Assembly (NCBI GenBank): GCA_008931825.1
Contig: QXVZ01017783.1
Span: 1-34,623, forward strand
Origin: Phallusia fumigata
Taxonomy: Eukaryota; Chordata; Ascidiacea; Phlebobranchia; Ascidiidae
Direction of reading: 5' to 3'
Length of the DNA: 34,623 bases
Below, in pieces: positions 10,960-20,708 of this stretch (position 1 is its first letter; every line of letters begins with the position of its first letter). The notes beneath the pieces are model-generated. The model did not search any database, was not told the DNA's origin, and was given only the letters and a program-made list of their open reading frames with translations. A program made the translations under genes and the position numbers.

Positions 10960-11024
10960 TATGTTTCCTGTTAATCAACCTTTTTCTCGAAGGTTTTGCA
11001 ATATCCTGGATAAAGTATGCAAGC
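10960..11024. promoter_or_regulatory. conserved upstream block, copy A (65 bp)
   Basis: Identical at 64 of 65 positions to 13741-13805; the one difference is G/A in ATAAA(G/A)TATG. It begins TATGTTTCCTGTTAATCAAC and ends ATATGCAAGC-like. It lies about 420 bp upstream of the peptide A ATG; copy B lies about 505 bp upstream of the peptide B ATG, in the same orientation. The sequence around it has diverged far more, which suggests a constrained regulatory element or recent gene conversion. Confidence 0.7.
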
Positions 11025-12476
11025 AGTGAGTCATTACGATAATCGTGCAACCAACTTTTGTTCGGCAATCGACTGCAACAGCTGCTACAAAATAACGACA
11101 AAAACGAAAGAGTGGACCAAAAATTCAGTTGAACAGAATGTTAATTTATATCGGTATGATCGGCACAAACAGAATATTTGTCACCAAAATTCACCCCTTG
11201 TAAACACTAAACTGAGAACCCCTGGGATAGACGAAATTGCAAAGCGAAATGAACTGTGAAATATCTTTTATCTTTTTGTCCCACTCTTAATAAAGTGTAA
11301 TCTGAAAGCTTGAACGTTTCGAATCGTGCAATATCAGACCATCACCCCTGCAACAACGTAAACATTTATGATCCGTTCGGTAGTTTGTCAACAAGGAATA
11401 TTCACAAAAATATGTGTTATAGACCATTAAGAATATGTTTTTTACTGATAAACCTTTCCTACAAGGCTTTGCTGTGTTCTAGATTAGAAATTCAGTCTTT
11501 GACTCATGAAGATTCTACTGTACCACAAACTTTGGTAAGTCACTCAACAGCAGCTGTTACAGGATGTTCGTTAATACAACGCGAATCGTGGTAGTAATTT
11601 GTTCGAAGAAAAATCAAAACCTTTCCAAAGCGAAGAGCTCAAAACGTGATTTGTTTTTTAATAACTTGAGTTATGTAACATACGCTCAATTAATTTTTTT
11701 TCTGGAACCAGCAGATTTGTTCAATTATGCCTCATAACTAGATCCATACATCATCTGACGATATGGATCAATTATACGTCGTAACTAGTTATACCTCATG
11801 TTCAATTTTACGTCAAATTTAGATCAAAAAAACATTCGACGAATCGACAAGCTGTAAAAATGAAACGTTTATAATGCAGTCTGCTTGCAACTTAAGGGTT
11901 GTTAAAGATTTATTTTTTCAGGTCCAAGTAAACATAAATTCCTGCGAGTCTGGTGCAATCCTTATTGTATCACTGATGATGGCTTAAGTTAAACGCTTTA
12001 CGAATAAAACACGTCGCTTTTAAGAACTATTTGGACCAGCATGATTTTAATAAGAGTTATGAACAGATCCATGTTTAGTGTTCAATGTCAACATGTTCTA
12101 CCAAAGAAACAATTTGTTTTAGGCGCCAGAGAAAATTTTTGACAAATAACAAAATATTTTATTGCCGTAAATCAACAATAGGTTTAACTTTATTTCTTCT
12201 TACACAACAACGCATAAATTTGTGTCAGGTTTGATCAACAACTTTGCGCCCAAAAGATGATTGCGATGAGTCTTGCTATTTCTCGCTTGTAAAGTTACTT
12301 TGCTGTAACTTAGCATGTCTCATATTTCACCAAAGCCAGACCGCCAATGAACTTATGGTTGTACCAACTATCTGTACCCAACTTTCGACAATGATCTTTA
12401 GGATGGAATATAACACTCAAATGAAATTGATCTTTGTGGAATTAAGCTTCAGACATTACGTCGTTTGTTCTTCGTG
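11025..12476. other. spacer between the duplicated peptide units
   Basis: No supported gene on either strand. At about 11730-11830 a roughly 36-bp unit recurs imperfectly (TCAATTATGCCTCATAACTA, TCAATTATACGTCGTAACTA, then TCAATTTTACGTC). The right edge (about 12375-12450) belongs to the second duplicated unit. Short open frames at 11017-11259, 11310-11594 and 12244-12492 show no recognisable features. Confidence 0.5.
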
Positions 12477-12482
12477 TTTATT
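12477..12482 (-). terminator. poly(A) signal AATAAA of peptide gene B
   Basis: AATAAA on the minus strand about 60 bp past the peptide B stop codon. It matches the paralogue's arrangement. Confidence 0.6.
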
Positions 12483-12542
12483 TAACATTTGAGTAATTAC
12501 ACATTTCTGTAAAAACTTAAAATGTGAGGATCTGATAGTACT

Positions 12543-13236
12543 TCAATCTTCTCGATCATTAAAATCTTGCATCATTTCGGCCACCATCAGAATTCTTTCC
12601 ATGAGATCTGAGAAAGTTTTTTAAGAAACAGTTTGAAATCCAAATCACCTCTAAGTAAATACTTAGAACCAATCAAACGAACACCAGCACGATCAAGGAC
12701 GTCTTTGAGATACATTATTGAAAAGCAATGAATATTTGTATCGAACAAACTTTACTCGTGCACTTAGTGGACTGTGTCGGGTAAGTTTAGCTGTAAACTA
12801 TCGGTCAGACAACTTGAGGAAATCTTTAAACCAACGGTTTCAATTTCAAACCGACCTCTTGAAATAATTACGTTCATCAACAGGCATGGATTTCAGTATG
12901 GTACGGAAATGTACCCAGCAAAAACTATCAAAAGATACTGTGCGGTGGTACGGTTCGTCCTTCGTAACGAGCTACGCGGTACGCCCAACTTAATATGTAC
13001 CGTACGCCCATCCTTGCCCACAGAGTTTTGTCCATTTAGGCAGGAGGTATAAAGAAACAAATACCATATCTTATGGAGCTTCGTTGCTAAGAAATATCGA
13101 TTTTAAAAATGCTTCAGTTTTTACCTCCCCGTTTCCATGGACCCGGCGGAAGATCAGGAAGTGGATAGTAGGGACTCGGCACATATATCGCACACGAGAA
13201 GCTAATCAAGGCACAGAGCAGCAGTAACTTGAACAT
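12543..13236 (-). CDS. small secreted peptide precursor B (tandem family, 58 aa)
   Basis: Exon 1 is 13236-13125 (37 codons plus 1 nt) and exon 2 is 12607-12543 (stop TGA), with GGAG|GTAAA and TTTCTCAG|AT sites in phase 1, exactly as in peptide A. The signal peptide is MFKLLLLCALISFSCA. It is followed by a short Tyr/Pro-rich stretch (YVPSPYYPLPDLPPGPW), the basic pair K35-R36, then G-DLMERILMVAEMMQDFNDR-ED. Only the signal peptide and the last 21 residues align with peptide A (15/21 identical at the C-terminus). The middle differs in length and sequence. KR cleavage would release an N-terminal Pro-rich peptide and an acidic helical one; this is inference. The intron carries a copy of the GTACGGTACG-type repeat. 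Confidence 0.85.
12940..13030. repeat. GTACGGTACG-type dispersed repeat, copy 1
   Basis: GCGGTGGTACGGTTCGTCCTTC, GTAACGAGCTACGCGGTACG, CCCAACTTAATATGTACCGTACG and CCCATCCTTG occur in order. The same order recurs at 29125-29290 and twice in 31070-31307. It is intronic in peptide gene B. The class is unknown to me. Confidence 0.65.
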
Positions 13237-13309
13237 TTTCGTTATTATCAGTAAAACTTGCCCAGGTCTACGAGTTACTCTGGGGTTATTTTTTCAATTG
13301 TGTATTTTT

Positions 13310-13318
13310 TTATTATAC
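13310..13318 (-). promoter_or_regulatory. TATA-like box of peptide gene B
   Basis: GTATAATAA on the minus strand lies about 78 bp before the ATG at 13236. It is at the same offset as TATAAA in peptide gene A. Confidence 0.5.
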
Positions 13319-13595
13319 ACTGCCACTGCGGCTCTAGTTTGTACTGATTGTCGTGAAGTCGAATTAAGCTTTTTAATCCTTTTAGAAGGTAAAGCACACT
13401 TTACTGACATTTTAAACCAGATCTTCAAATTTAAATCTTCAAATTATTCACAATAGTTTAGTGCTTAAAAGTCCATTTGAAACATCCGCATTATTTGACG
13501 ACATGGACAATTTTAAAACATTTGTTTCAATTTTTAAGTTTACTTGCCAGCCAAAGTCTTAACATTTGTAAAATGAACTTCACAGAATTAAAATT

Positions 13596-13707
13596 AACTT
13601 TGCAGTATTCGTAATTTCTTCAGTAATTCACTGCAGCTTAATAATGTAATCAACTTTGCAGTATTCGTAATTCCTTCAGTAATTCACTGCAGCTTAATAA
13701 TGTAATC
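13596..13707. repeat. 56-bp tandem duplication upstream of peptide gene B
   Basis: Two adjacent 56-bp units (13596-13651 and 13652-13707) start AACTTTGCAGTATTCGTAAT and differ at about one base. Each contains TTCACTGCAGCTTAATAATG. A single related sequence (TTCACTGCAGCTAACTG) occurs in the same relative place upstream of peptide A near 10900, so the doubling is specific to copy B. Confidence 0.85.
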
Positions 13708-13740
13708 GATGATTGGTCTTATGTCAGCCACCACTTAACA

Positions 13741-13805
13741 TATGTTTCCTGTTAATCAACCTTTTTCTCGAAGGTTTTGCAATATCCTGGATAAAATATG
13801 CAAGC
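13741..13805. promoter_or_regulatory. conserved upstream block, copy B (65 bp)
   Basis: Identical to 10960-11024 except for one base. It sits immediately beyond the 56-bp tandem duplication, about 505 bp upstream of the peptide B start codon. Confidence 0.7.
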
Positions 13806-15504
13806 GCGGTGATCGACTCATGTATGTTGATTTTGGAGGAAAAAATGCCATGTGTAAAACAATAAAACGCTGTAGCCATCATTTAGAATGACGAAACGTA
13901 GAAACTGTTTTACACCTAAGTTACATTTGTGTCTGTCGCATTAAGATTACTCAAAACCGAAAATCGTTGAACCGCTCACCATTTCATGTGTCATAAACTT
14001 TCTCAAATTTTTTAACAACATCAACAGGTGTCAAGGAATGCTCGAGAAAAATACCAGTATGGTCCGAGTATTGCAATTTTACAACGCGGGCTGAAATGTA
14101 CTTTACCAGCCGAAGTTTCGATAATAAACAAAGTGCCCTATGTGCTTTACGTGGTTTGCCTTAGTTCAAGTAAAAGTGTTTGTTGACATTGTAAAATAAT
14201 AGGTAATGTACCTTAGGTGGTTATCGAAGTTTACAGTAAACTGTATGAGTGTGTAAACTCGTTAGTTACAGTTTGTTGTTTGTGTTGTTTGATCCTATAA
14301 CCTCTACAGTTAAACCCTACAAACCCCTAAAATCAGTTATTATTATTTACAATATCCAAATTTACCGAAAAATATTCCGACTGTAGATCAAGTTATTAAA
14401 GTGCGTGCCATCTGTTTTGTAATGTCGTAATGTGCAACAAAACTTAATCAAAGGGAGTCAAAACTGCATTCCATATTAATGCTCACCTAAACGGACTAAA
14501 CCCAGGGGAAACACCTGTCGGTGGTGCAACAACTCGCGCGCTATTGTCCTTTCGCCTTTTTCGGAAACCATTTGTACGTCAAGTCGCATGACGTTGTCCT
14601 ACATGATAATACCTTTCAGTTCCCTTTTTGGTTCCTCTTTTCTTGATGCGTTGCTTGGTGACTTAACATTATTATAGCAATAATGTTGTTTGTAGATAGA
14701 AAGCAATTCAGTCGCACTAAAGGGCCCTTTTACGTATTATTCACTTGAAAGCGAGTAAGATTAGTGCAATTTTTAAGCCAAGGCTTAGAACAAAGTTTGG
14801 CAAATCAGCTGAGCGTTATTTGCTTACCCGTCATTGGGAAAGAGAGTCGATAAAAAGGAGGGTTGATGTTGTGTAAACGCCAAAAGTGCAAAAGTGCATT
14901 TTCCATGCAACATTAGATCATTAAGACTAAAACTAGTTTTGTTGAAATAACCAGATCCATGCAAATAAACTTATGCCGATCTCCGCTAATATTTATGGTG
15001 CTCGTTGATTGTGGAAATATAGTTGCAGTGTGCTTGGATAAATGAATTTGAATGTGCTAGTTAAAGTTTAGTGCGAGAATAACAGAAACTTGATCTGGAC
15101 TTTGCACCTGGACTTTTCCATTCTTTTAAACGTTACAGGAACTGTTTACGATTTGCAAACAAAACCACCTGCTGGTCTTAAACAAAGGCCGACAGTCCGA
15201 CAGCAATCACGACCTCTCCTTTTGTAAACCGTACCCGGAAGGTGTGGTTTTAGTTTTCAGTAAAATCTCCCTGACACCAGACAGGCGTGACACGTTGCGC
15301 CATACACTATTTAAGGAACTGTGGTGGTGACATGTTGCGTCATGCCCTACGGTTCAATAAGTTCAAACATATTGCACCACAAACGGGTTGATGTCGAAAG
15401 TAAAAAATGTGATTTTTCCACGTTTTTTAAGGTAGCTTTAGTGGTAAATTAGTTTTTTTTGCAAATTATGTGCATTCAGGTAACTGAGAATCAAATTGCA
15501 CAAG
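13806..15504. other. intergenic stretch with no recognised feature
   Basis: No frame with convincing splice sites could be tied to a gene. A frame opening at an acceptor near 15138 (ELFTICKQNHLLVLNKG...) stays open for about 60 codons, but its phase does not join the downstream exons. The bases before 15505 (GTGCATTCAG|GTAACTGAG...) provide a 3' splice site 25 nt before the next gene's ATG. That could be a 5' UTR intron or a trans-splice site. Confidence 0.4.
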
Positions 15505-17490
15505 ATGTCGACGTATCTGTTGTAAGTATTTTTTTTACTGACAAATGCAGACCGGGGTTTTGTATTCCCCCGAAACGTGATTTAATAGTTGTTCAAAACC
15601 GTAAATTGGCATGAATACGTTATGCCCATCATGAGTTTGCCAACGAAACGTTTATAGTTCGAAAGTTTGTGACTTAAAATTGGTTGGATAAAACCAGGAC
15701 GGGTTTAAACCCTCAACCTTGCAAGTACAAAGCGGTCTCGCTTACTATTCGGCCGTCTGGGAAAAAAAGCATCTAAATTATTATGTTATGACATAATTGA
15801 AAAAAAACTTTTTGGTTTAGTTTTTTTGTGACGTAAGTGCCTCCGAGTACATAAAAGTCGAAAAAAGGTACGTTATAGGCAACTTTTAAATACGTTGTAC
15901 ACCCACCACATTTTGTCAGCGGTCATATATCCTTTTTAGTCCTCTTAAGTAAGTTGTTGCCCAATACGAAGGTACGATCCGTTCTTGTTGGACAATAATT
16001 TTTTATCGGCAACTTTTTCCGACACATTTTTTTTCGATTTTACCTGATGTTCTCTCGTTTTCAGCGATTTGATATTATTCTTCATATGCCTTCAGCTGAT
16101 CGTTGCCCAAGCGAACACTGCAAAAGTAAAAAATAAACACGATTTTTCAGGTACGTTGTTGGCGTTTTTTTTTGATTTAGCCTTGCTAGCAAATAGTATT
16201 TTCTTCTTTATGGGTTTTAACATGTACCAAAAATTTCTAGCAGAGGCGACACACTCAATGGGAACAAAATACTTATGTGAGTTTTCTTTGAACCAGACTC
16301 AAAAACAAGAATTGGAAGTAAGTACAGTAGTTAAAATTGCTATAAAACTTCCTGATTATTAAACTTTTAGTGCTAAAGCTAAGGAAAAGATACAAAAAAT
16401 GCCTCTTTATCATGGTTATTTTGCAACTAAATCCCGATAAACTAAACTATATAAATTAGTTAACCCTCTGGCGCCACCATATGTGACAAACAAGACCTTA
16501 TTATGCAGTGCTGCTTAAAGAAGAGTAACACATAAAACGGTTTTGTTTATGTGCATTAAGTGCTTTTATTTGTCAGGGACGGACCAACCGATTGGTTTGT
16601 CCTGGTGCACCGTCTAGCTGCTTGTTCAGCGGCGCCTACAGTTAGGTTGTCAGTTGTGGTTCTGGACCAGGTAAGCTTGTAGCCAACCGCTTGGTGCCGT
16701 CGTTACCTTTAACCAAGTCAATGTATTGTTTGAGAGTCAAAAAACACCAAAAAGGCGGGAAATATTGTTGAGAGTCAAAAAACATGTTGTTTGAGAGTCA
16801 AAAAACACCAAAAAGGCGGGAATCGATAGGCAATATCCCTCAAAATCGATTTTTTATTAAAACTGTGTAAATGCTTATGAATAGGATATATAAACTAGGG
16901 ATACAGGTTAGAAAATGAATAGTAACCTCGATTTCTTATCTGCATGAATTGAGTATTTTTACTGTGAGGCTAGCATTATTTGCATTCTGGGGTTGGTCTC
17001 CCCTTATTTTCGCGCTCTGGTGTCGCCCTATTTTAGACACCCTGTCTATACAATACTTCGCAATCGCACTGATAGCTGTTATTAATGAACAAACTTCTTT
17101 CCGTTCCTTAACGTTTGATTCCAATAAAAAACAACATGGTTGGTTAAACGTTGGTTCCGAATCACTTCAACCTTTAACTTTAGCAGACAACAAATCCCTT
17201 ATAAAACCTGATCTTTAATACAAATATAGTGTCTAATTGTTTGTTAAGCCTTTTGCAAGGTTAAAATTGTGACCTTGAGAATCCCATCTTAACGTTCTTT
17301 AAAAACGTAATTGACTGACTTTTTTCGCAGGAAAATTTAAAACACAAACAAACAGATACATTGGCAAACAATGAGTTTTGCTGCAATCCATGCAAAAGTG
17401 ACCGGTGTTTTAACGATGACACACAAACAGCCAGCAAATTTAACTTTTGGAAAAAAAGAGGCGATGCACCACCGACTTATGCTGTCTCCG
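15505..17490 (+). CDS. putative secreted cysteine-containing protein (unrecognised)
   Basis: Exons with matching phases are 15505-15521, 16065-16150, 16241-16317 and 17331-17490. The joined start MSTYLFDLILFFICLQLIVA is a strong signal peptide assembled across an intron, which supports the model. It continues NTAKVKNKHDFS, then a segment with LCEF, then a Cys cluster FCCNPCKSDRCF and a basic stretch FWKKRGDAPPTYAVS. The third exon begins at a TAGCAG tandem acceptor (optional Ala). After donor CCG|GTGGGT an exon at 19262-19341 (acceptor GTTTCAG) is phase-compatible and ends in TAA, giving 139 residues. Alternatively, read-through stops at 17518-17520 with AATAAA near 17614. No family was recognised. 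The cysteines and signal peptide suggest an extracellular ligand or receptor ectodomain, which is inference. Confidence 0.5.
15692..15762 (-). repeat. tRNA-derived SINE-like head
   Basis: Read on the minus strand, CGGCCGAATAGTAAGCG resembles a pol III A box region, and GAGGGTTTAAACCCG about 45 nt later resembles a degenerate B box (GGTTCGAANCC). The layout is tRNA-like, but arm pairing is poor for a functional tRNA. It lies in an intron of the 15505 gene. Confidence 0.45.
16724..16822. repeat. short tandem array (about 37-bp unit)
   Basis: TTGTTTGAGAGTCAAAAAAC plus ACCAAAAAGGCGGGAA occurs at 16727-16761 and again at 16788-16822. A truncated copy (TTGTTGAGAGTCAAAAAAC) lies between them. The array is intronic in the 15505 gene model. 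Confidence 0.8.
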
Positions 17491-17520
17491 GTGGGTATTT
17501 GTTGTTATTTGCGGTTTAAA

Positions 17521-18389
17521 ATTCTAACGGTCGATTTAACGTTTTTAAGAGAGAAGTTGTAACTGCGATGACGGCAAACTACAAAGCAAGCTTAAGGTTA
17601 GTTGCTTTCTCGTAATAAAACGATGAGATATGGACATCAAAGTTAAAGCATGATCGACTGGTTCATCGTAGTTAGTAAAATGTTGACGTTTGAGTGATGA
17701 AATACTGGACAAACTGCAGGGTGATCAAGGCTTCTCAGTTGGCGCAACGCGTTCAAACTAAGATATTCTCCAGTGCAGACAATTGACTTACGATTCCAAG
17801 AAAACCATTATTACTTTATTGTCCCATTTACGCATAAAGCGAGCGCGAAATGTTAACTGAAATTTTGGCATCTATGTCGCACACAAAAAAGTAATCATTT
17901 TCTGAACTTGAAAAACGCAGTTACCGCCCTTGGCGGGTTAGGCGCTGCAAGAAAGTTGATTTATACATATTATCGTCTAACCCCATCATTTGTTGTTCCT
18001 GTATGAAACCCATGCATGCTGTGTGTAATAAGGTGCAAATGGTTGAATTTCGCATGAAGTCAACTAAATTGTTGTTGCAAAAACGAACATCTACGCTTGA
18101 AACTTGCGTTGGTTTGCCATTAAATCATACACCAGTGTGGGATTTCACCATATACTTGTAAAGTGTTGGTTCTATACATTTGCGAGTGGCTATCGCCTGT
18201 GACAAACTTTTTTGTACTTTTTCTCTACGGCAGCTTTATTCTATTGTATAATAGGGTATGGTATGTTTTCAACCCAGAAACTATTAATTTTCTTGTTTAT
18301 TTGCACCCGGTTTGCATATTTTCTATATTCCATATTTTCTGTTGTAAATCTTTTCTAAATGTTGCATTTTTTCCGCATGTTGTTGGCAG
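17521..18389. other. non-coding or intronic stretch
   Basis: Nothing recognised. It holds AATAAA near 17614, which may serve as a 3' end if the 15505 gene terminates at 17520. A small inverted repeat CCGCCCTTGGCGG sits near 17926. Confidence 0.35.
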
Positions 18390-18560
18390 TTAAATAGCAC
18401 GCCACCGGTGGTTTCAAAGTCTTCCACCGAATTGGGATCACTTCCTTCACAGAAACTGTCGCTCCTTCTTTCGTACGATACACTTGCAACGGTTGGTTTT
18501 GTACTCATTAACTATTGCAATGATATGTCCACAGGAAAAGGGGAAAACCCTTTTTCGTGA
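18390..18560 (+). CDS. possible exon with a hydrophobic segment
   Basis: After acceptor TGTTGGCAG an open frame of 56 codons reads LNSTPPVVSKSSTELGSLPS, then a hydrophobic run LSLLLSYDTLATVGFVLINY and a stop TGA. The Ser/Thr/Pro-rich start followed by a semi-hydrophobic run could be a membrane-proximal and membrane segment. Its phase (0) does not follow from the 17331-17490 exon (phase 1) unless a weaker donor is used. It could be an alternative last exon or chance. Confidence 0.25.
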   Translation, partial: LNSTPPVVSKSSTELGSLPSQKLSLLLSYDTLATVGFVLINYCNDMSTGKGENPFS

Positions 18561-19261
18561 CAGTTGCAAAACTGTATGTTTCAAGCTTGCTTTAGAACTA
18601 GCAACATGCTCAAAAAACGTTTTTGATTAAATTTAATTTCCATTTAATTTCAAACGTTAAAACAACTATATGGTAAAGTCCACTGATCCCAGTACGTTAC
18701 TGTTAAATTTATATCAATTTAAGGAAGAGTTGCAATAATGTTACAGGGTTATTAACGTGGCACTACAGACGCTTTGTTCGATTGTTGTTGATGAGGTTCG
18801 CTGAATATTGGCCGGGTATTTTTACACCAGTTGTCATTAGAAGTTGCAATACAAATTAGGCTAACTACGGTAAAAGGTGCAAGGATAGGGGTGCACAACG
18901 GAGGGGGGAATTAACCCACTAGCGGGGAATTTTGTTTAAAATAAATTGGCAGTTAATGATACTAACTATAAAAAAACACTCATCAACTATAATACCTTAG
19001 TTCCTCTTCTTAATATACCGATGCAAACATATTTACAAACTAAATTACTCGTGTGATGAAGTTTTACCTTTGAATATCGGTTGAAGAGGTCCATAGATTA
19101 TAAGATGAGGGCCTTTATCACGATTTCTATACGCTTACATTGTCTTTTCCCTTTCCAGCAGTTTGACCCGATGAACAAACGTTAAATCCGGCTAACCTGT
19201 TTCCTTTAAAACCTTTGTTTTTATGGCAAGCATCTGCTAATAATAATTATCGTTGTTTCAG

Positions 19262-19341
19262 ATTATGGCCCTCTCGACGGCAGTGTGCTACTTGCAAGAC
19301 AATATGGCAGCGATGGTGGCATACCAAAAACAATCTGCTAA
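19262..19341 (+). CDS. possible last exon of the 15505 gene
   Basis: The acceptor ATCGTTGTTTCAG opens a frame that continues the phase-1 codon as Asp-YGPLDGSVLLARQYGSDGG-IPKTIC followed by TAA. The phase fit and good acceptor favour it. The absence of a nearby poly(A) signal (next AATAAA near 19862) is a weakness. Confidence 0.35.
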
Positions 19342-20708
19342 ACCTTTTTCCAAAATTTGTCCAAAACTGAGTCTGCACAGAACAACCTGGATCAGCTACC
19401 TGGACCAAAAAAGTTAGGCAGCTGTGTGTTCCTTAATTATGGGTCTTCTTCTGCACACAGACTTCGCTTTTTGTTTTACGTTTATGACTAACGCGGATAA
19501 AATTAATGTAGGTAGACATGTTTATGGTGGTGCTAACTTTCTTAGTCACCTTGCTTACGCACCACAAACGAAAGGTTTCTGTGCATGTAAAAGTAATATT
19601 AAGGTAAACGTTCCATTCCGCCAGATACACTTGTCAGATATAGTTTGCAAAAAGATGTTTTTAAAATTTTTTTACCGTTTCGAACCCGGGACGATCCCGA
19701 GAACGAATCCCGGTCAGTTTTTTCATGTCTGTATATTGGTCGAGCGCCTCGGGCCATTCGACCAAGGGTTTGCCCTTGTGGATTATTTGTTCGACCCCAA
19801 GACAATGGTAATTGCTCTAGTGTTAAAAACACTAAATAATGTCCAATAATTAACACAATATAATAAACCGACTAAGTCCTGTGTTTCTATCAAGTCCCGT
19901 AAAATATACATTGTTCGTAAAAGGTTTGTCAGTGCAAGGTTACTGAACGTATAATAAACTTGTCAGGTATTCATAGAAAGACCTGCCAAATAAGTTCGAA
20001 TTTGGAAACGTTTAATTTTTACTGCTTTTAAATTTTGTTTCAAAAGCCTGCTGATTGTTTGCCCCCAAAACTGAACCCATGACCCAAAATTACCCATAAA
20101 AAGACTTGGTGGATCTTGTGTCTATTATTTCGCTGAAATTTAATCTGTCAGTGTTTATGTTTTTCAGGGAACCTTACGTGCGACGTGTGTCTCACCGATC
20201 TTCAAATAACTCCACAATGTCAAAAGGCAAGAAAACGATTGCCGAAAATCAAAAACGATTGCCGAAATCCTATAAAAGAGAAACTAAAATAGTTTTTTTT
20301 GGCTTTGCAACAAACCTGTAGTTTTTTATGTAAAATATTTGATACCAAGGCGTGGTATTTCGGTTTGGTTAGATGATTTGCAAACGCCCCCCAACAGGAA
20401 AAAAGCAAAAGGAGTTTATTTTACGTATAATTTCATTACGACTGTTAAAGCTGGTGCGATGACACCAGTTTATCAACATCGTTGGAAGAGATATGTGACC
20501 GATTTTGCCTTGTATTTCGTTTAAATTGACCCCCCCCCAACACTCATATATTCCCCAGCGCCCCTTAATGACAGCAAACCCACGCAGGGGTACCAGCTTC
20601 CATGTTACTGTTATAAAACAAGCCAAATATTTTAATATTAGCGGCCCGCACTTTTACCTCAGTTTTTCAGCAAGACAGATAATACTCATTCTTAAAGTAT
20701 TTTTTAGG
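19342..20708. other. stretch without a confident gene, with repeats
   Basis: A SINE-like piece lies at 19675-19770. Two overlapping open frames after an acceptor at about 20167 (one containing NLTCDVCLTD, one basic and Ser-rich) could be an exon, but neither has a good donor. A C run (9 C) is present at about 20529-20537. Nothing else recognised. Confidence 0.35.
19675..19770 (-). repeat. tRNA-derived SINE-like element
   Basis: On the minus strand, GGTCGAATGGCCCGAGGCGC and then CTCGACC resemble a Ser/Leu-type tRNA A-box region. GGGTTCGAAACGG follows about 65 nt later and matches a B box. The A-box part recurs at 28583-28640 on the plus strand, confirming a dispersed family. Confidence 0.55.

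Noticed and set aside
12244-12492. 82-codon plus-strand frame
   Set aside because: It lies in the corresponding flank of the second duplicated unit, antisense to the 3' UTR of peptide B, with no protein similarity to the first unit's frame.
15692-15762. Functional tRNA gene on the minus strand
   Set aside because: A/B-box-like parts are present, but acceptor and anticodon arms do not pair properly. It is kept only as a SINE-like head.
16949-17218. 89-codon frame with Trp-rich hydrophobic start
   Set aside because: It begins at TTG with no good acceptor and conflicts with the intron of the better supported secreted-protein model.
19424-19849. 141-codon plus-strand frame
   Set aside because: Its second half runs through the SINE-like element in antisense. 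No splice context or recognisable motif.
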